Part shown: positions 9,079-19,763 of the stretch, piece after piece
Numbering within the stretch: the stretch's first letter is position 1
Layout of the letters: every line of letters starts with the position of its first letter
Origin: Pseudomonas paralcaligenes
GTDB lineage: Bacteria; Pseudomonadota; Gammaproteobacteria; Pseudomonadales; Pseudomonadaceae
NCBI RefSeq assembly: GCF_019655855.1
Contig: NZ_BPFX01000014.1
Span: 248,001 to 312,000 of the forward strand
Direction: 5' to 3'
DNA: 64,000 nt
The notes under the pieces: generated by a model
Seen by the model: only the letters and a program-made list of their open reading frames with translations
What the model was told of the DNA's origin: nothing
The model's database searches: none
Translations under genes and position numbers: made by a program

Positions 9079-10310
9079 GGCTGTGGACTCAACCGGTCGA
9101 CGCAACAGCGTGGTTAAAGCACTCGGCAGGGGTCGAGTATCCCAGAGTCTTTCTGGGGCGTTAGTTCAACTGCCGAGCGACTACAATCCAGCTCATCCTG
9201 CGAGTAGAGCGAGAGATCCATTCCCTTCGGGAAGTACTGCCGTAGCAGGCCGTTAGTATTAACATTCGTCCCTCGCTGCCAGGGATTTTGCGGATCGCAG
9301 AAATAGACCTGGATATCCGTCGCTAGGGTAAAGCGCTTGTGAGAGGCCATCTCCTTGCCGCGATCCCAGGTCAGTGATCGGTAAAGCTCCTGAGGCAGTC
9401 GCCGGGCATTTTCGATCAGTGCGTTCACCACTGTCTCGGTATCTTTTCCACCCACCTTAACCAGCATCACGTAGCGGCTGTGGCGTTCTGCCAGCGTGGC
9501 AATCTGGCTGTTCTTGCTGCCGCACAACAGATCCCCTTCCCAGTGCCCTGGTACCGCACGATCCTCAACGCAGGCTGGCCGTTCGCTGATGGAAATCGTA
9601 TCGCTGATGCGGCCATGGTTGTCGGTTTTCTGTGTGTGATGGCGCGAGCGGCGCATGGCCCGGCTGCGGCGCAGATGCTCCAGTAATTCCTTCTTCAATA
9701 CGCCACGGGCCTGGATGAAGAGGCTCCGGTAGATGGTCTCGTGTGACACCTGACTGGCCGCGTCCGGGTATGTTCGCTTCAACCATCCAGCGATCTGCTC
9801 GGGCGACCACTGAATCTGAAGCTTCTCCGCAACAAGCTGCGCCAACTTCGGACACTGAGCAAGCTTGCAAAGCTTCGGGCGATGAGCTCTATCCCATGCC
9901 GCTTGTTCAGCTTCATTAGCGCGGTAAGACTGACGACCACCGTTACGGCCAATCTCGCGACCGACGGTGGATGGGGCGCGCTCCAGGCGTAGTGCGATTT
10001 GCCGAATCGACTGGCCAACTGCAAGCGCACGCGAGATCTCCTTGCGCTCAACCAGCGTTAGCGACAACCTGGAGCGTCGTCGCGCGGCTGGGCGGATGCC
10101 ACCTGTCTAGGCAAGAATGCGCTGGATCGAAGAGTGGTTTCGATCGAACAGCTGCGCGATCTTTTGGAGCGAATCACCTGCCTTCCAGCGATCCCACATC
10201 AACGCCTTCTGGCTTTCGGTGTAGTAGATCCGAGGTCTTTGTTTCATCTGCAACACCCTCCTGCTTACGCAGGGTTCAGTGTGTTGCGTTCACAGGTTGA
10301 GTCCACAGCC
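9079..10310 (-). mobile_element. Degenerate IS30-family insertion sequence
   Basis: The element is bounded by 29 bp inverted repeats (9079-9107 and 10282-10310) that match at 26 positions and begin GGCTGTGGACTCAACC at each end. It is about 1232 bp long, as expected for IS30 members of this type, and contains one transposase reading frame that is broken (see the pseudogene). No 2-3 bp target duplication is evident at the flanks (TTT left, GTT right), which suggests an old insertion or rearranged flanks. Confidence 0.85.
9089..10247 (-). pseudogene. IS30 transposase pseudogene
   Basis: The ancestral frame starts at the ATG at 10247 (MKQRPRIYYTESQK). It meets an in-frame TAG at 10107-10109, where relatives have a sense codon after QRILA, and resumes through TGGIRPAARRR. 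The longest intact piece (ATG 10067) holds the helix-turn-helix (QSIRQIALRLERAPSTVGRE) and the DDE domain (GHWEGDLL, SLTWDRGKEM). The catalytic glutamate normally found in GTNENTNGL is valine here (GTNVNTNGL, GTT codon). Near 9183 the frame shifts; the proper C-terminus (VARQLN, RPRKTLGYSTPAE) lies in another frame and has an internal TAA. The protein should be inactive. Confidence 0.9.
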
Positions 10311-10498
10311 GTTAGCTGCCCTCCCCCTGATGGCTCGCACAGCCTGACTCACTTCTAACAGCCCTACCCCACATTTCCGCCGCTGAGCCATTCTCAGCGG
10401 TGGGGCAAAAAGTGGGGTAAAAATCAGATACCTTCAAAAAACAGTAGAAATAAAAAAATCCAGTCACCGCTAAGTGACTGGATTTTCTAGGGTTTTTT
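10311..10498. other. Island end between IS30 and tRNA-Pro
   Basis: This contains an 8 bp stem hairpin (10380-10387 with 10393-10400), repeated TACCCCAC/GTGGGGTA words around it, and the tRNA terminator. Short pyrimidine and GGGGT repeats next to a tRNA 3' end resemble integrase arm or promoter regions of tRNA-targeting islands, but no integrase gene remains here. Inference. Confidence 0.4.
10452..10486 (-). terminator. Rho-independent terminator after tRNA-Pro
   Basis: On the minus strand an 11-13 bp stem (AATCCAGTCAC paired with GTGACTGGATT) with a 6 nt loop is followed by a T run. It lies just past the tRNA 3' end. Confidence 0.85.
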
Positions 10499-10575
10499 TG
10501 GTCGGGACGGAGTGATTCGAACACTCGACCCCTTGCACCCCATGCAAGTGCGCTACCGGGCTGCGCTACGCCCCG
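10499..10575 (-). tRNA. tRNA-Pro (GGG anticodon)
   Basis: A 77 nt cloverleaf read on the minus strand. The acceptor CGGGGCG pairs with CGTCCCG, followed by A and an encoded CCA. The anticodon stem CTTGC/GCAAG encloses the loop ATGGGGT, giving GGG. The T-arm has GTTCGAATC. It follows the ihfA-merR genes, as in other Pseudomonas, and its 3' end faces the accessory region, so it is probably the attachment site of the island. Confidence 0.95.
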
Positions 10576-10657
10576 ACGATGCTGCCGTGTTACCGGAAGC
10601 GGGATGGACTTTACTATAAGCTGCTGAATTGTGGAAGTTTTTTTTGCGACTCGGTGC

Positions 10658-11014
10658 TTATTTGCGAAGCACGTGCAGCACATCTTCCAACTCGGCAATC
10701 ATCTGCCGGATCAGTTGCCTGTACTGGGTGGTGTCGTCCTTGGCTTCGTCGCCGGAGAGGCGCTGGCGCGCTCCGCCGATGGTGAAGCCTTGGTCGTACA
10801 GGAGTGCCCGGATCTGGCGGATCATCAGCACATCCTGGCGCTGATAGTAGCGGCGGTTGCCCCGCCGCTTCACCGGATTGAGCTGGGGAAACTCCTGCTC
10901 CCAGTAACGCAAAACATGAGGCTTGACGGCGCAGAGGTCGCTGACTTCGCCGATGGTGAAGTAGCGTTTGCCAGGGATAGGCGGCAACTCGTCGTTATGA
11001 CTTGGTTCCAGCAT
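10658..11014 (-). CDS. MerR-family transcriptional regulator
   Basis: A 118-residue protein with an N-terminal MerR helix-turn-helix: the [25 protein letters not shown] segment starts about residue 18, and RRGNRRYY forms the wing. A C-terminal helix may form the dimer coiled coil. No metal-binding cysteine pattern is apparent. Its start overlaps the ihfA stop by 20 bp, so it is the last gene of the thrS-to-ihfA operon, a conserved arrangement in Pseudomonas. Target genes are unknown. Confidence 0.9.
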   Translation of the reverse strand: MLEPSHNDELPPIPGKRYFTIGEVSDLCAVKPHVLRYWEQEFPQLNPVKRRGNRRYYQRQDVLMIRQIRALLYDQGFTIGGARQRLSGDEAKDDTTQYRQLIRQMIAELEDVLHVLRK

Positions 11015-11297
11015 ATGCCTCTACTCTGGCCTTCAATTTCTGGCCTGGACGAAAGGTGACGACACGGCGAGCCGTGATCGGGATTTCTTCGCCTGTCTTG
11101 GGATTGCGGCCCGGGCGCTGACGCTTGTCGCGCAGGTCGAAATTGCCGAAACCGGACAATTTGACCTGCTCGTTGTCTTCCAGCGCGTGGCGGATTTCCT
11201 CGAAAAACAGCTCCACCAACTCCTTGGCTTCCCGCTTATTCAGGCCAAGCTCTTCATACAGACGTTCCGCCATTTCAGCTTTCGTCAGAGCCCCCAT
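10995..11297 (-). CDS. ihfA: Integration host factor subunit alpha
   Basis: A 100-residue HU/IHF-fold protein beginning [20 protein letters not shown]. It contains the conserved [10 protein letters not shown] and the DNA-intercalating arm [14 protein letters not shown], with the proline at the arm tip. With IhfB it bends DNA for recombination, replication and promoter control. It follows pheT after only 3 bp and overlaps merR, the conserved pheST-ihfA order of gammaproteobacteria. Confidence 0.98.
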   Translation of the reverse strand: MGALTKAEMAERLYEELGLNKREAKELVELFFEEIRHALEDNEQVKLSGFGNFDLRDKRQRPGRNPKTGEEIPITARRVVTFRPGQKLKARVEAYAGTKS

Positions 11298-11300
11298 ACG

Positions 11301-13679
11301 CTACTTCCTTAACGTGGCGTTGAACCTTTCTTCCAGCGAGGTGATGATGTTTTGCGTGGTTGTATTCACCTCATCGTCGTTAAGAGTGCGCGATGGATGT
11401 TGCCAGGTCAAGCCGACGGCCAGGCTTTTTCTATGTGGATCAATACCTTTACCGTGATACACATCAAACAGCCTGAGGTCCGTCAACCATTCGCCCGCGG
11501 CCTCGCGGATGTTGGCGAGCACGGCTTCGGCCGGTTGTTCGCGGTCCACCAGCAGGGCCAGGTCGCGACGCACTTCAGGGAAGCGTGACAGTTCGCTGAA
11601 CGCCGGCATGCGACCGGCGGCCACTTCCGCCAGTACCAGTTCGAAGAGGAATATCGGCTGGTCCAGGCCGAGGGTCTTGGCCAGCTCCGGGTGCAGGGCT
11701 CCGAGGAAACCGACCAGGCGCCCTTCCCGCTCGATGCGTGCGGTCTGGCCCGGGTGCAGGGCCGGGTGTTCGCCCGGTACGAAGCTGAAGGCATCGGCCC
11801 CGCCGGCATAACCCAGCAACGCCTCGACATCGGCCTTGAGGTCGTAGAAGTCCACGATCTCGCGGCCGTTGGCCCAACCTTCCGGCAAACGGCTGCCGCT
11901 GATCACGCCGGCCAGCATGGCCTCCTGCTTCAGGCCCTCAAGCTGGCCGACGAAGCGCAGGCCGCTCTCGAACAGGCGCACGCGCGACTGTTGGCGATTG
12001 AGGTTGTGCTCCAGCGCCTTGACCAGGCCCGGCCACAGCGAGGAACGCATGGCGGCCATGTCGGCGGAGATCGGGTTGGCCAACTGCAGCGGCGCCACGC
12101 CCGGATTGAACAGCTCGAACAGTTTGGGATCGATGAAACTGTAGGTGATGGCTTCCTGGTAGCCGCGCGCCACCAGCAGGCGGCGCAGGGCCGGTAGCTC
12201 GGCACGGGCTTCGGCCTTGGCCTGCGGAGCCAGACGGGCCTGCGGATAACGCACCGGCAGACGGTTGTAGCCGTACAGGCGGCCCAGCTCTTCGATCAGG
12301 TCCACTTCCAGGCTGATGTCGAAGCGGTGGCTCGGCACGCTGACCTGCCACTGGCCGGCACCCTGAGCGGTCACGCCCAGGCCCAACGCGGTGAGCAGGC
12401 GTTCGATCTCGGCGCCGTCCATGTCCATGCTTAGCATCTGGCTGATGCGCTCGGCGCGCAGGGTGATCGGCGCGACATTCGGCAGATCGGCGGCGCTGGC
12501 CACTTCGATGATCGGACCGGCTTCGCCACCGACGATCTCCAGCAGCAGCGCGGTGGCGCGCTCCATTGCACCGCGTGCCAGCTGCGAGTCCACGCCGCGC
12601 TCGAAGCGGTGCGAGGAGTCGGTGTGCAGGCCATAGGAACGGGCCTTGCCAGCCACCGAGATGGTGTCGAAGAAGGCACTTTCCAGGAACAGGTCACGGG
12701 TCTTGCCACTCACGCCGCTGTGCTCGCCACCCATCACGCCGGCGATGGCCAGGGCGCGGTTATGGTCGGCAATCACCAGGGTGTCGGCGCGCAGACTGAC
12801 TTCCTGGCCATCCAGCAGGACTAGCTTCTCCCCCTCTTCCGCCATGCGCACGCGGATGCCGCCATTGATCTCGGCGAGATCGAAGGCGTGCATCGGCTGG
12901 CCGAGTTCGAGCATCACGTAGTTGGTGATGTCGACTGCGGCGTCGATGCTGCGGATGTCGGAACGGCGCAGGCGCTCGACCATCCACAACGGGGTCGGCT
13001 TGGACAGGTCGACGTTACGGACGACGCGGCCCAGGTAGCGCGGACATGCCTTGGAGGCCAGCACTTCAACCGGGCGCACTTCGTCATGCGCGGCGGCGAC
13101 CGGGGCAACGGATACAGTCGTTACCGGAGCGCCATAAATGGCGCCGACTTCACGGGCCAGACCGGCCAGCGACAGACAGTCGCCACGATTCGGGGTCAGG
13201 CCGATCTCGATGCTGGCATCGTCCAGACCGAGATAGTCGCGCAGGCTCTGGCCGACCGGGGCGTCTGCCGCCAGCTCCATCAGGCCGTTGTTGTCGTCGC
13301 TGACCTGCAGTTCGGAGGCCGAGCAGAGCATGCCCTGAGACTCCACACCGCGCAGCTTGGCCTGCTTAATCTTGAAGTCGCCCGGCAGCTCGGCGCCGAT
13401 CATGGCGAAGGGAATCTTGATGCCGGCGCGAGCATTGGGCGCGCCGCAGACCACCTGGAAGGTGGCGCTGCCGTTGCTGACTTGGCACACGCGCAGCTTG
13501 TCGGCGTCCGGGTGCTGTTCGGCGCTGAGAATCTCGCCCACCACCACGCCGCTGAACTGGCCGGCGACCGGGATCACGGCGTCCACTTCCAGGCCGACCA
13601 TGGACAGGCGGGCCACCAGTTCGTCGCGCGAAACTGCCGGGTTCACCCAGCTGCGCAGCCACTGTTCACTGAATTTCAT
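11301..13679 (-). CDS. pheT: Phenylalanyl-tRNA synthetase beta subunit
   Basis: The 792-residue length is typical. It has an N-terminal EMAP-like tRNA-binding domain (about 40-150, GVVVGEI and CGAPNARAG), B3/B4 editing and B5 domains, a catalytic-like core (ELGRLYGYNRLP at about 460), and a C-terminal FDX-ACB anticodon domain (SRFPEVRRDLALLVD onward). It forms the alpha2-beta2 enzyme with PheS that charges tRNA-Phe. It lies 44 bp downstream of pheS in the operon and starts MKFSEQWLR. Confidence 0.98.
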   Translation of the reverse strand: MKFSEQWLRSWVNPAVSRDELVARLSMVGLEVDAVIPVAGQFSGVVVGEILSAEQHPDADKLRVCQVSNGSATFQVVCGAPNARAGIKIPFAMIGAELPGDFKIKQAKLRGVESQGMLCSASELQVSDDNNGLMELAADAPVGQSLRDYLGLDDASIEIGLTPNRGDCLSLAGLAREVGAIYGAPVTTVSVAPVAAAHDEVRPVEVLASKACPRYLGRVVRNVDLSKPTPLWMVERLRRSDIRSIDAAVDITNYVMLELGQPMHAFDLAEINGGIRVRMAEEGEKLVLLDGQEVSLRADTLVIADHNRALAIAGVMGGEHSGVSGKTRDLFLESAFFDTISVAGKARSYGLHTDSSHRFERGVDSQLARGAMERATALLLEIVGGEAGPIIEVASAADLPNVAPITLRAERISQMLSMDMDGAEIERLLTALGLGVTAQGAGQWQVSVPSHRFDISLEVDLIEELGRLYGYNRLPVRYPQARLAPQAKAEARAELPALRRLLVARGYQEAITYSFIDPKLFELFNPGVAPLQLANPISADMAAMRSSLWPGLVKALEHNLNRQQSRVRLFESGLRFVGQLEGLKQEAMLAGVISGSRLPEGWANGREIVDFYDLKADVEALLGYAGGADAFSFVPGEHPALHPGQTARIEREGRLVGFLGALHPELAKTLGLDQPIFLFELVLAEVAAGRMPAFSELSRFPEVRRDLALLVDREQPAEAVLANIREAAGEWLTDLRLFDVYHGKGIDPHRKSLAVGLTWQHPSRTLNDDEVNTTTQNIITSLEERFNATLRK

Positions 13680-13723
13680 GCTGTCTGTTCTCCATTGAGC
13701 GAATTCGATACGGGTCGTGCGGC

Positions 13724-14792
<1,069 letters not shown>

Positions 14793-14835
14793 CGGTGACG
14801 TTTGCACCGGGCGAGCCCGGTGATTGTCGGGGGAC

Positions 14836-15192
14836 TTAAGCCAGTACGGCCTTAGCTTTCTCGACAATCGCAGCAAACGCCGCTTTTTCGTTCACTGCCA
14901 GATCGGCCAGAACCTTGCGATCGATCTCGATGGTCGCTTTTTTCAGGCCAGCAATCAGGCGGCTGTAAGACAGACCGTTCTGACGAGCACCAGCGTTGAT
15001 ACGAGCGATCCACAGAGCGCGGAACTGACGCTTGCGCTGACGGCGGTCACGGTAGGCGTACTGGCCTGCCTTGATCACAGCCTGCTTGGCAACGCGGAAC
15101 ACGCGGGAGCGCGCGCCGTAGTAGCCTTTGGCGAGTTTCAGAATTTTCTTGTGACGGGCACGAGCGATGACGCCACGCTTAACACGAGCCAT
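14836..15192 (-). CDS. rplT: 50S ribosomal protein L20
   Basis: The 118-residue length is standard. The basic N-terminus [16 protein letters not shown] and [12 protein letters not shown] are hallmark L20 segments, followed by the globular C-terminal part. It assembles early on 23S rRNA and in enterobacteria represses the rpmI-rplT messenger. It lies 30 bp after rpmI. Confidence 0.98.
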   Translation of the reverse strand: MARVKRGVIARARHKKILKLAKGYYGARSRVFRVAKQAVIKAGQYAYRDRRQRKRQFRALWIARINAGARQNGLSYSRLIAGLKKATIEIDRKVLADLAVNEKAAFAAIVEKAKAVLA

Positions 15193-15222
15193 GAGTAATT
15201 ACCTCTAAAGTATCTTGACCGA

Positions 15223-15417
15223 TTAACGAACGCGCAGCATGCGCTCGACTTTTGCCTTGTCCGACGGATGCATCAGCTCGCTACCGCGCAGTTGACGCTT
15301 ACGCTTGGTGGACATTTTGGTCAGGATGTGGCTCTTGAAAGCGTGCTTGTGCTTGTAGCCGCCAGCGGTTTTCAGGAAACGCTTGGCTGCACCGCTCTTG
15401 GTTTTCATCTTTGGCAT
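15223..15417 (-). CDS. rpmI: 50S ribosomal protein L35
   Basis: A 64-residue, strongly basic protein starting [17 protein letters not shown], the L35 signature. It lies in the invariant infC-rpmI-rplT order, 60 bp downstream of infC. Confidence 0.98.
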   Translation of the reverse strand: MPKMKTKSGAAKRFLKTAGGYKHKHAFKSHILTKMSTKRKRQLRGSELMHPSDKAKVERMLRVR

Positions 15418-15477
15418 GTTTGGTACTCCGCATTCATTAACAACTGATAACCATCAGGCCTGCCAGTGCCCGGGAGG

Positions 15478-16023
15478 TTATTTACGCTTCTTGGGAGCGA
15501 TGACCATCATCAGCTGGCGTCCTTCCAACTTGGGATGCTGTTCCACGGTGCCGATTTCGGCGAGGTCGGCTTCGACCCGCTTCAACAGCTCCATGCCCAG
15601 CTCCTGGTGGGCCATCTCACGACCACGGAATCGCAAGGATACCTTGGCCTTGTCCCCTTCATTAAGGAAACGTACCAGGTTGCGTAGTTTTACCTGGTAA
15701 TCCCCTTCTTCCGTCCCTGGACGAAACTTGATTTCTTTGATCTGCTGCTGGTGCTGGTTCTTCTTCGCGATAGCAGCTTGCTTCTTCTTCTCGAACAGGT
15801 GCTTGCCGTAGTCCATGATCCGGCAAACTGGCGGGACGGCGTCAGCTGAGATCTCCACCAGATCCAGCTTGGCTTCTTCAGCCACACGCAGTGCCTCATC
15901 AATCGAAACAATGCCAATTTGCTCGCCATCCGCGCCAATCAGGCGGACTTCACGCGCAGTGATGTTCTCGTTGATCGGTGCCTTCGGGACCGCCCGCTTG
16001 TCCTGTCTCATTTCACGCTTAAT
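15478..16023 (-). CDS. infC: Translation initiation factor IF-3 with AUU start
   Basis: A 181-residue IF-3. The N-domain ([14 protein letters not shown]), linker helix and C-domain ([32 protein letters not shown]) are all present. I place the start at ATT 16021-16023, 4 codons upstream of the first ATG, because GGAG sits 8 bp before it and IF-3 genes elsewhere use AUU for autoregulation (known from E. coli). An ATC two codons further upstream is a possible alternative but has almost no spacing to the same GGAG. The gene begins 5 bp after the thrS stop. Confidence 0.93.
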   Translation of the reverse strand: MKREMRQDKRAVPKAPINENITAREVRLIGADGEQIGIVSIDEALRVAEEAKLDLVEISADAVPPVCRIMDYGKHLFEKKKQAAIAKKNQHQQQIKEIKFRPGTEEGDYQVKLRNLVRFLNEGDKAKVSLRFRGREMAHQELGMELLKRVEADLAEIGTVEQHPKLEGRQLMMVIAPKKRK

Positions 16024-16028
16024 AGTGA

Positions 16029-17951
16029 TTACTCCGAATCTTGGCGACCACGCCGGGAAACCGCTTGCTTGAGCTGTTCGGCGAACTGTTCCAGAGGCAT
16101 GGAGCCCAGGTCGACACCTTCGCGGGTACGCACAGCAACGGATCGTGTCTCAACTTCCCTGTCGCCAATAACCAGCAGATAGGGAACCTTGAGCAAAGTA
16201 TGCTCGCGGATTTTAAAGCCGATTTTTTCGTTTCTCAAGTCCGACTTGGCACGGAATCCGCTTTGGTTGAGGGTTTTCTCCACTTCCAGAGCGAAATCGG
16301 CCTGCTTGTCGGTGATGTTCATCACCACTGCCTGCACCGGAGCCAGCCAGGACGGGAAGGCGCCCGCATAGTGCTCGATCAGCATGCCGATGAAACGCTC
16401 GAAGGAACCGAGAATCGCGCGATGCAGCATCACCGGGCGCTTGCGGTTGTTGTCCTCGGCGATATAGCTGGCATCCAGACGTTCCGGCAGGTTCGGATCG
16501 TACTGCAGAGTACCGCACTGCCAGTTACGCCCCAGGCAGTCCTTGAGGGTGAACTCGATCTTCGGGCCGTAGAAGGCACCTTCGCCAGGCTGGTATTCCC
16601 ACTCCAGACCGGATTCGTTCAGCGCATCGGCCAGGGCGCCCTCGGCGCGATCCCACAGCTCGTCGGAACCCACGCGTTTGGCCGGACGAGTGGACAGCTT
16701 CATGGAGATATCGGAGAAGCCGAAGTCCGAGTACACCTGCAGAGTCAGCTTGATGAAGTCGGCCGCTTCCTTCTTCACCTGATCTTCGGTGCAGAAGATG
16801 TGCGCGTCGTCCTGGGTGAAGCCACGCACGCGCATGATGCCGTGCAGCGCGCCGGACGGCTCGTTGCGGTGGCAGGCGCCGAACTCGGCCATGCGCAGCG
16901 GCAGGTCGCGGTAGGACTTCAGGCCCTGGTTGAAGATCTGCACGTGGCACGGGCAGTTCATCGGCTTCACTGCGTAATCGCGGTTTTCCGAGTTGGTGGT
17001 GAACATGTTCTCGGCGTAGTTCGACCAGTGCCCGGAGCGCTCCCACAGGATGCGGTCGACCACCTGCGGCGTGCGCACCTCGACGTAGCCGTTCTCACGC
17101 TGCACCTGGCGCATGTACTGCTCCAGCACCTGGTAGACAGTCCAGCCGCCCGGGTGCCAGAACACCATGCCCGGCGCCTCTTCCTGCAGGTGGAACAGGT
17201 CCAGCTGCTTGCCGATGCGACGATGGTCGCGCTTCTCGGCTTCCTCGATGCGCTGGATGTAGGCCGCCAGCTGCTTCTTGTCCGCCCAGGCGGTGCCGTA
17301 GATACGCTGCAGTTGCTCGTTCTTCGAGTCGCCGCGCCAGTAAGCGCCGGAAATCTTGGTCAGCTTGAAGGATTTGAGGAAGCGAGTATTGGGCACGTGC
17401 GGACCGCGGCACATGTCCACGTATTCCTCGTGGTAGTACAGCCCCATCGCCTGCTCATTCGGCATGTCGTCGATCAGGCGCAGCTTGTATTCCTCGCCAC
17501 GGGACCTGAATACCTCGATGACCTCGGCGCGCGGCGTCATCTTCTTGATGACGTCGTAGTCCTTGTCGATCAGCTCGGCCATGCGCTTCTCGATGGCTGC
17601 CAGATCTTCCGGAGTGAAGGGGCGGTCGATGGCGATGTCGTAGTAGAAGCCTTCCTCGATCACCGGACCGATCACCATCCTGGCGTTCGGATAGAGCTGC
17701 TTGACCGCGTGACCGACCAGGTGGGCACAGGAGTGGCGGATGATTTCCAGCCCCTCTTCGTCCTTCGGCGTGATGATCTGCAGAGTCGCGTCATTCTCAA
17801 TCAGGTCGCAGGCGTCCACCTGCCGGCCGTCGACCTTGCCGGCCAGGGTGGCCTTGGCCAGGCCCGCGCCGATGGACTGGGCCACCTCGAGCACGGAAAC
17901 GGGATGATCGAACGAACGCTGACTGCCGTCGGGAAGAGTAATAATGGGCAT
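16029..17951 (-). CDS. thrS: Threonyl-tRNA synthetase
   Basis: A 640-residue class II synthetase: TGS domain (about 1-62), editing domain with [10 protein letters not shown] and the later C-rich part, catalytic core with [10 protein letters not shown] (zinc ligand Cys), and a C-terminal anticodon-binding domain. The start is the ATG at 17951, with GAGGAG 5 bp upstream; an in-frame upstream ATG at 17984 lacks such a site. It is the first gene of the thrS-infC-rpmI-rplT-pheST-ihfA-merR operon. Confidence 0.98.
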   Translation of the reverse strand: MPIITLPDGSQRSFDHPVSVLEVAQSIGAGLAKATLAGKVDGRQVDACDLIENDATLQIITPKDEEGLEIIRHSCAHLVGHAVKQLYPNARMVIGPVIEEGFYYDIAIDRPFTPEDLAAIEKRMAELIDKDYDVIKKMTPRAEVIEVFRSRGEEYKLRLIDDMPNEQAMGLYYHEEYVDMCRGPHVPNTRFLKSFKLTKISGAYWRGDSKNEQLQRIYGTAWADKKQLAAYIQRIEEAEKRDHRRIGKQLDLFHLQEEAPGMVFWHPGGWTVYQVLEQYMRQVQRENGYVEVRTPQVVDRILWERSGHWSNYAENMFTTNSENRDYAVKPMNCPCHVQIFNQGLKSYRDLPLRMAEFGACHRNEPSGALHGIMRVRGFTQDDAHIFCTEDQVKKEAADFIKLTLQVYSDFGFSDISMKLSTRPAKRVGSDELWDRAEGALADALNESGLEWEYQPGEGAFYGPKIEFTLKDCLGRNWQCGTLQYDPNLPERLDASYIAEDNNRKRPVMLHRAILGSFERFIGMLIEHYAGAFPSWLAPVQAVVMNITDKQADFALEVEKTLNQSGFRAKSDLRNEKIGFKIREHTLLKVPYLLVIGDREVETRSVAVRTREGVDLGSMPLEQFAEQLKQAVSRRGRQDSE

Positions 17952-18140
17952 GGCGCCTCCTCTCCTAGTGGTGACCCCTACCAAAGGTCACGTGGGTTGG
18001 GATGAGCCAGGAAGCGATCCGGCGGCATGCCTGCCAGACGATGGCAGGGGCCTTGCGGCAACCGGAACAGACCGCAGTCACTGGAGGTAAACGGAATCGC
18101 GGATGCTTCCAGAAAGCCTGGGCCCTGGCAAGCAGCCAAT

Positions 18141-18170
18141 AAAAAAGGGGTCGTATGAACGACCCCTTTC
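18141..18170 (-). terminator. Terminator after tRNA-Val
   Basis: An 11 bp stem (AAAGGGGTCGT and its complement) with a 4 nt loop is followed by T residues on the minus strand, 6 bp past the encoded CCA. Confidence 0.85.
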
Positions 18171-18175
18171 GGATT

Positions 18176-18252
18176 TGGTAGGCACAATTGGACTCGAACC
18201 AACGACCCCCACCATGTCAAGGTGGTGCTCTAACCAACTGAGCTATGTGCCT
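18176..18252 (-). tRNA. tRNA-Val (GAC anticodon)
   Basis: A 77 nt cloverleaf on the minus strand. The acceptor AGGCACA pairs with TGTGCCT, followed by A and an encoded CCA. The anticodon stem CCACC/GGTGG encloses TTGACAT, giving GAC. The T-loop GTTCGAGTCC is present. Confidence 0.95.
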
Positions 18253-18437
18253 GCAATGGAGGCGCATTTTAGGGAGATTCGCCGGGGTGTCAATACCTTT
18301 TTTCGCTAAGCCACTGAAAAAGTGGATTTTTTGCTGCACAGCGCTGCGTTGAGAATTTTGCACAGAGGCTAGCCGGCTCATTTCCAGTCGGGTAGCATCG
18401 GCTCATTCCGTAAAAAATAAGAAACGCAGGTTAAAAT

Positions 18438-19721
18438 ATGACGCACACTCCCTACCCCCAGTCCCACTACGCAGCCTCGGCCAACCCGGTGCCGGAGCGC
18501 CCGGCCCTGCAGGGCGAGACCGAGACCGATGTCTGCATCATCGGCGCCGGCTACACCGGTCTCTCCACCGCCCTGTTCCTGCTGGAGAACGGTTTCAAGG
18601 TGACCATCGTCGAGGCGGCCAAGGTCGGATTCGGCGCCTCTGGCCGTAACGGTGGCCAGATCGTCAACAGCTACAGCCGCGACATCGACGTGATCGAGCG
18701 CACAGTCGGAGCCAAGCAGGCGCAGCTGCTCGGACAGATGGCCTTCGAAGGCGGTCGTATCATCCGCGAGCGCATCGCCCAGTACGGCATCCAGTGCGAC
18801 CTGAAGGACGGTGGCGTGTTCGCCGCCAACACACCCAAGCACATGAAGCACCTGGAGTCGCAGAAGAAGCTGTGGGAGCGCTACGGCCACACCCAGCTTG
18901 AGCTGCTCGACGCCAAGCGCATCCGCGAAGTGGTGGATACCGACAGTTATGTCGGCGGCATGCTCGACATGAGCGGCGGCCACATCCATCCGCTCAACCT
19001 CGCGCTGGGTGAAGCCGCCGCCGTCGAATCCCTGGGCGGCGTCATCCACGAGCAGAGCCCGGCGATCCGCATCGAGCGCGGCGCCAACCCGGTGGTGCAC
19101 ACCCCTGGCGGCCGGGTGAAGGCCAAGTTCGTGGTAGTCGCCGGCAACGCTTACCTGGGTAACCTGCTGCCGGAACTGGCATCCAAGTCCATGCCCTGCG
19201 GCACCCAGGTGATCACCACCGAGCCGCTGTCCGACGAACTGGCGCGCAGCCTGCTGCCGCAGGACTACTGCGTCGAGGACTGCAACTACCTGCTGGACTA
19301 CTACCGCCTCTCCGGCGACAAGCGCCTGATCTACGGCGGCGGCGTGATCTACGGTGCCCGCGACCCGGCGGACGTCGAGGCGATCATCCGGCCGAAGATG
19401 CTCAAGACCTTCCCGCAGCTGAAAGATGTGAAGATCGACTTCGCCTGGACCGGCAACTTCCTGCTGACCCTGTCGCGCCTGCCCCAGGTCGGCCGCATCG
19501 GCGACAACATCTATTACTCCCAGGGCTGCAGCGGCCACGGCGTCACCTACACCCACGTGGCCGGCAAGGCACTGGCGGAGGCACTGCGCGGCCAGGCCGA
19601 GCGCTTCGACGCCTTCGCCAACCTGCCGCACTACCCCTTCCCGGGCGGTCGCCTGTTCCGCGTGCCTTTCACCGCGCTGGGCGCCTGGTACTACAGCCTG
19701 CGCGACAAGCTGGGCGTGTAG
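18438..19721 (+). CDS. FAD-dependent oxidase, gamma-glutamylputrescine oxidase-like
   Basis: A 427-residue DAO-type flavoenzyme. The Rossmann FAD motif DVCIIGAGYTGLSTA starts at residue 31, and GFGASGRNGGQIV (about 65-77) is typical of the PuuB/OrdL group. In Pseudomonas several PauB paralogues oxidise gamma-glutamyl polyamines, giving an aldehyde and peroxide. No other polyamine genes adjoin it, so the substrate is not certain. It stands alone, followed by a terminator. Confidence 0.85.
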   Translation: MTHTPYPQSHYAASANPVPERPALQGETETDVCIIGAGYTGLSTALFLLENGFKVTIVEAAKVGFGASGRNGGQIVNSYSRDIDVIERTVGAKQAQLLGQMAFEGGRIIRERIAQYGIQCDLKDGGVFAANTPKHMKHLESQKKLWERYGHTQLELLDAKRIREVVDTDSYVGGMLDMSGGHIHPLNLALGEAAAVESLGGVIHEQSPAIRIERGANPVVHTPGGRVKAKFVVVAGNAYLGNLLPELASKSMPCGTQVITTEPLSDELARSLLPQDYCVEDCNYLLDYYRLSGDKRLIYGGGVIYGARDPADVEAIIRPKMLKTFPQLKDVKIDFAWTGNFLLTLSRLPQVGRIGDNIYYSQGCSGHGVTYTHVAGKALAEALRGQAERFDAFANLPHYPFPGGRLFRVPFTALGAWYYSLRDKLGV

Positions 19722-19735
19722 ACGATCCGAAAGGG

Positions 19736-19759
19736 AAACGGCGCCATCAGGCGCCGTTT
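19736..19759. terminator. Intrinsic terminator, probably bidirectional
   Basis: A perfect 10 bp stem, AAACGGCGCC with GGCGCCGTTT, between the convergent oxidase and DUF2388 genes. Confidence 0.8.
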
Positions 19760-19763
19760 CTGC

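Noticed and set aside
9017..9256. A 79-codon plus-strand frame crossing the left end of IS30
   Set aside because: It runs across the inverted repeat and antisense to the transposase; only the first 20 codons could be a remnant of an interrupted gene, which I cannot support.
9073..10316. Target site duplication for IS30
   Set aside because: Flanking bases TTT and GTT do not match, so no duplication is called.
16041..18005. A 654-codon frame on the plus strand
   Set aside because: Exactly antisense to thrS; a shadow caused by high GC.
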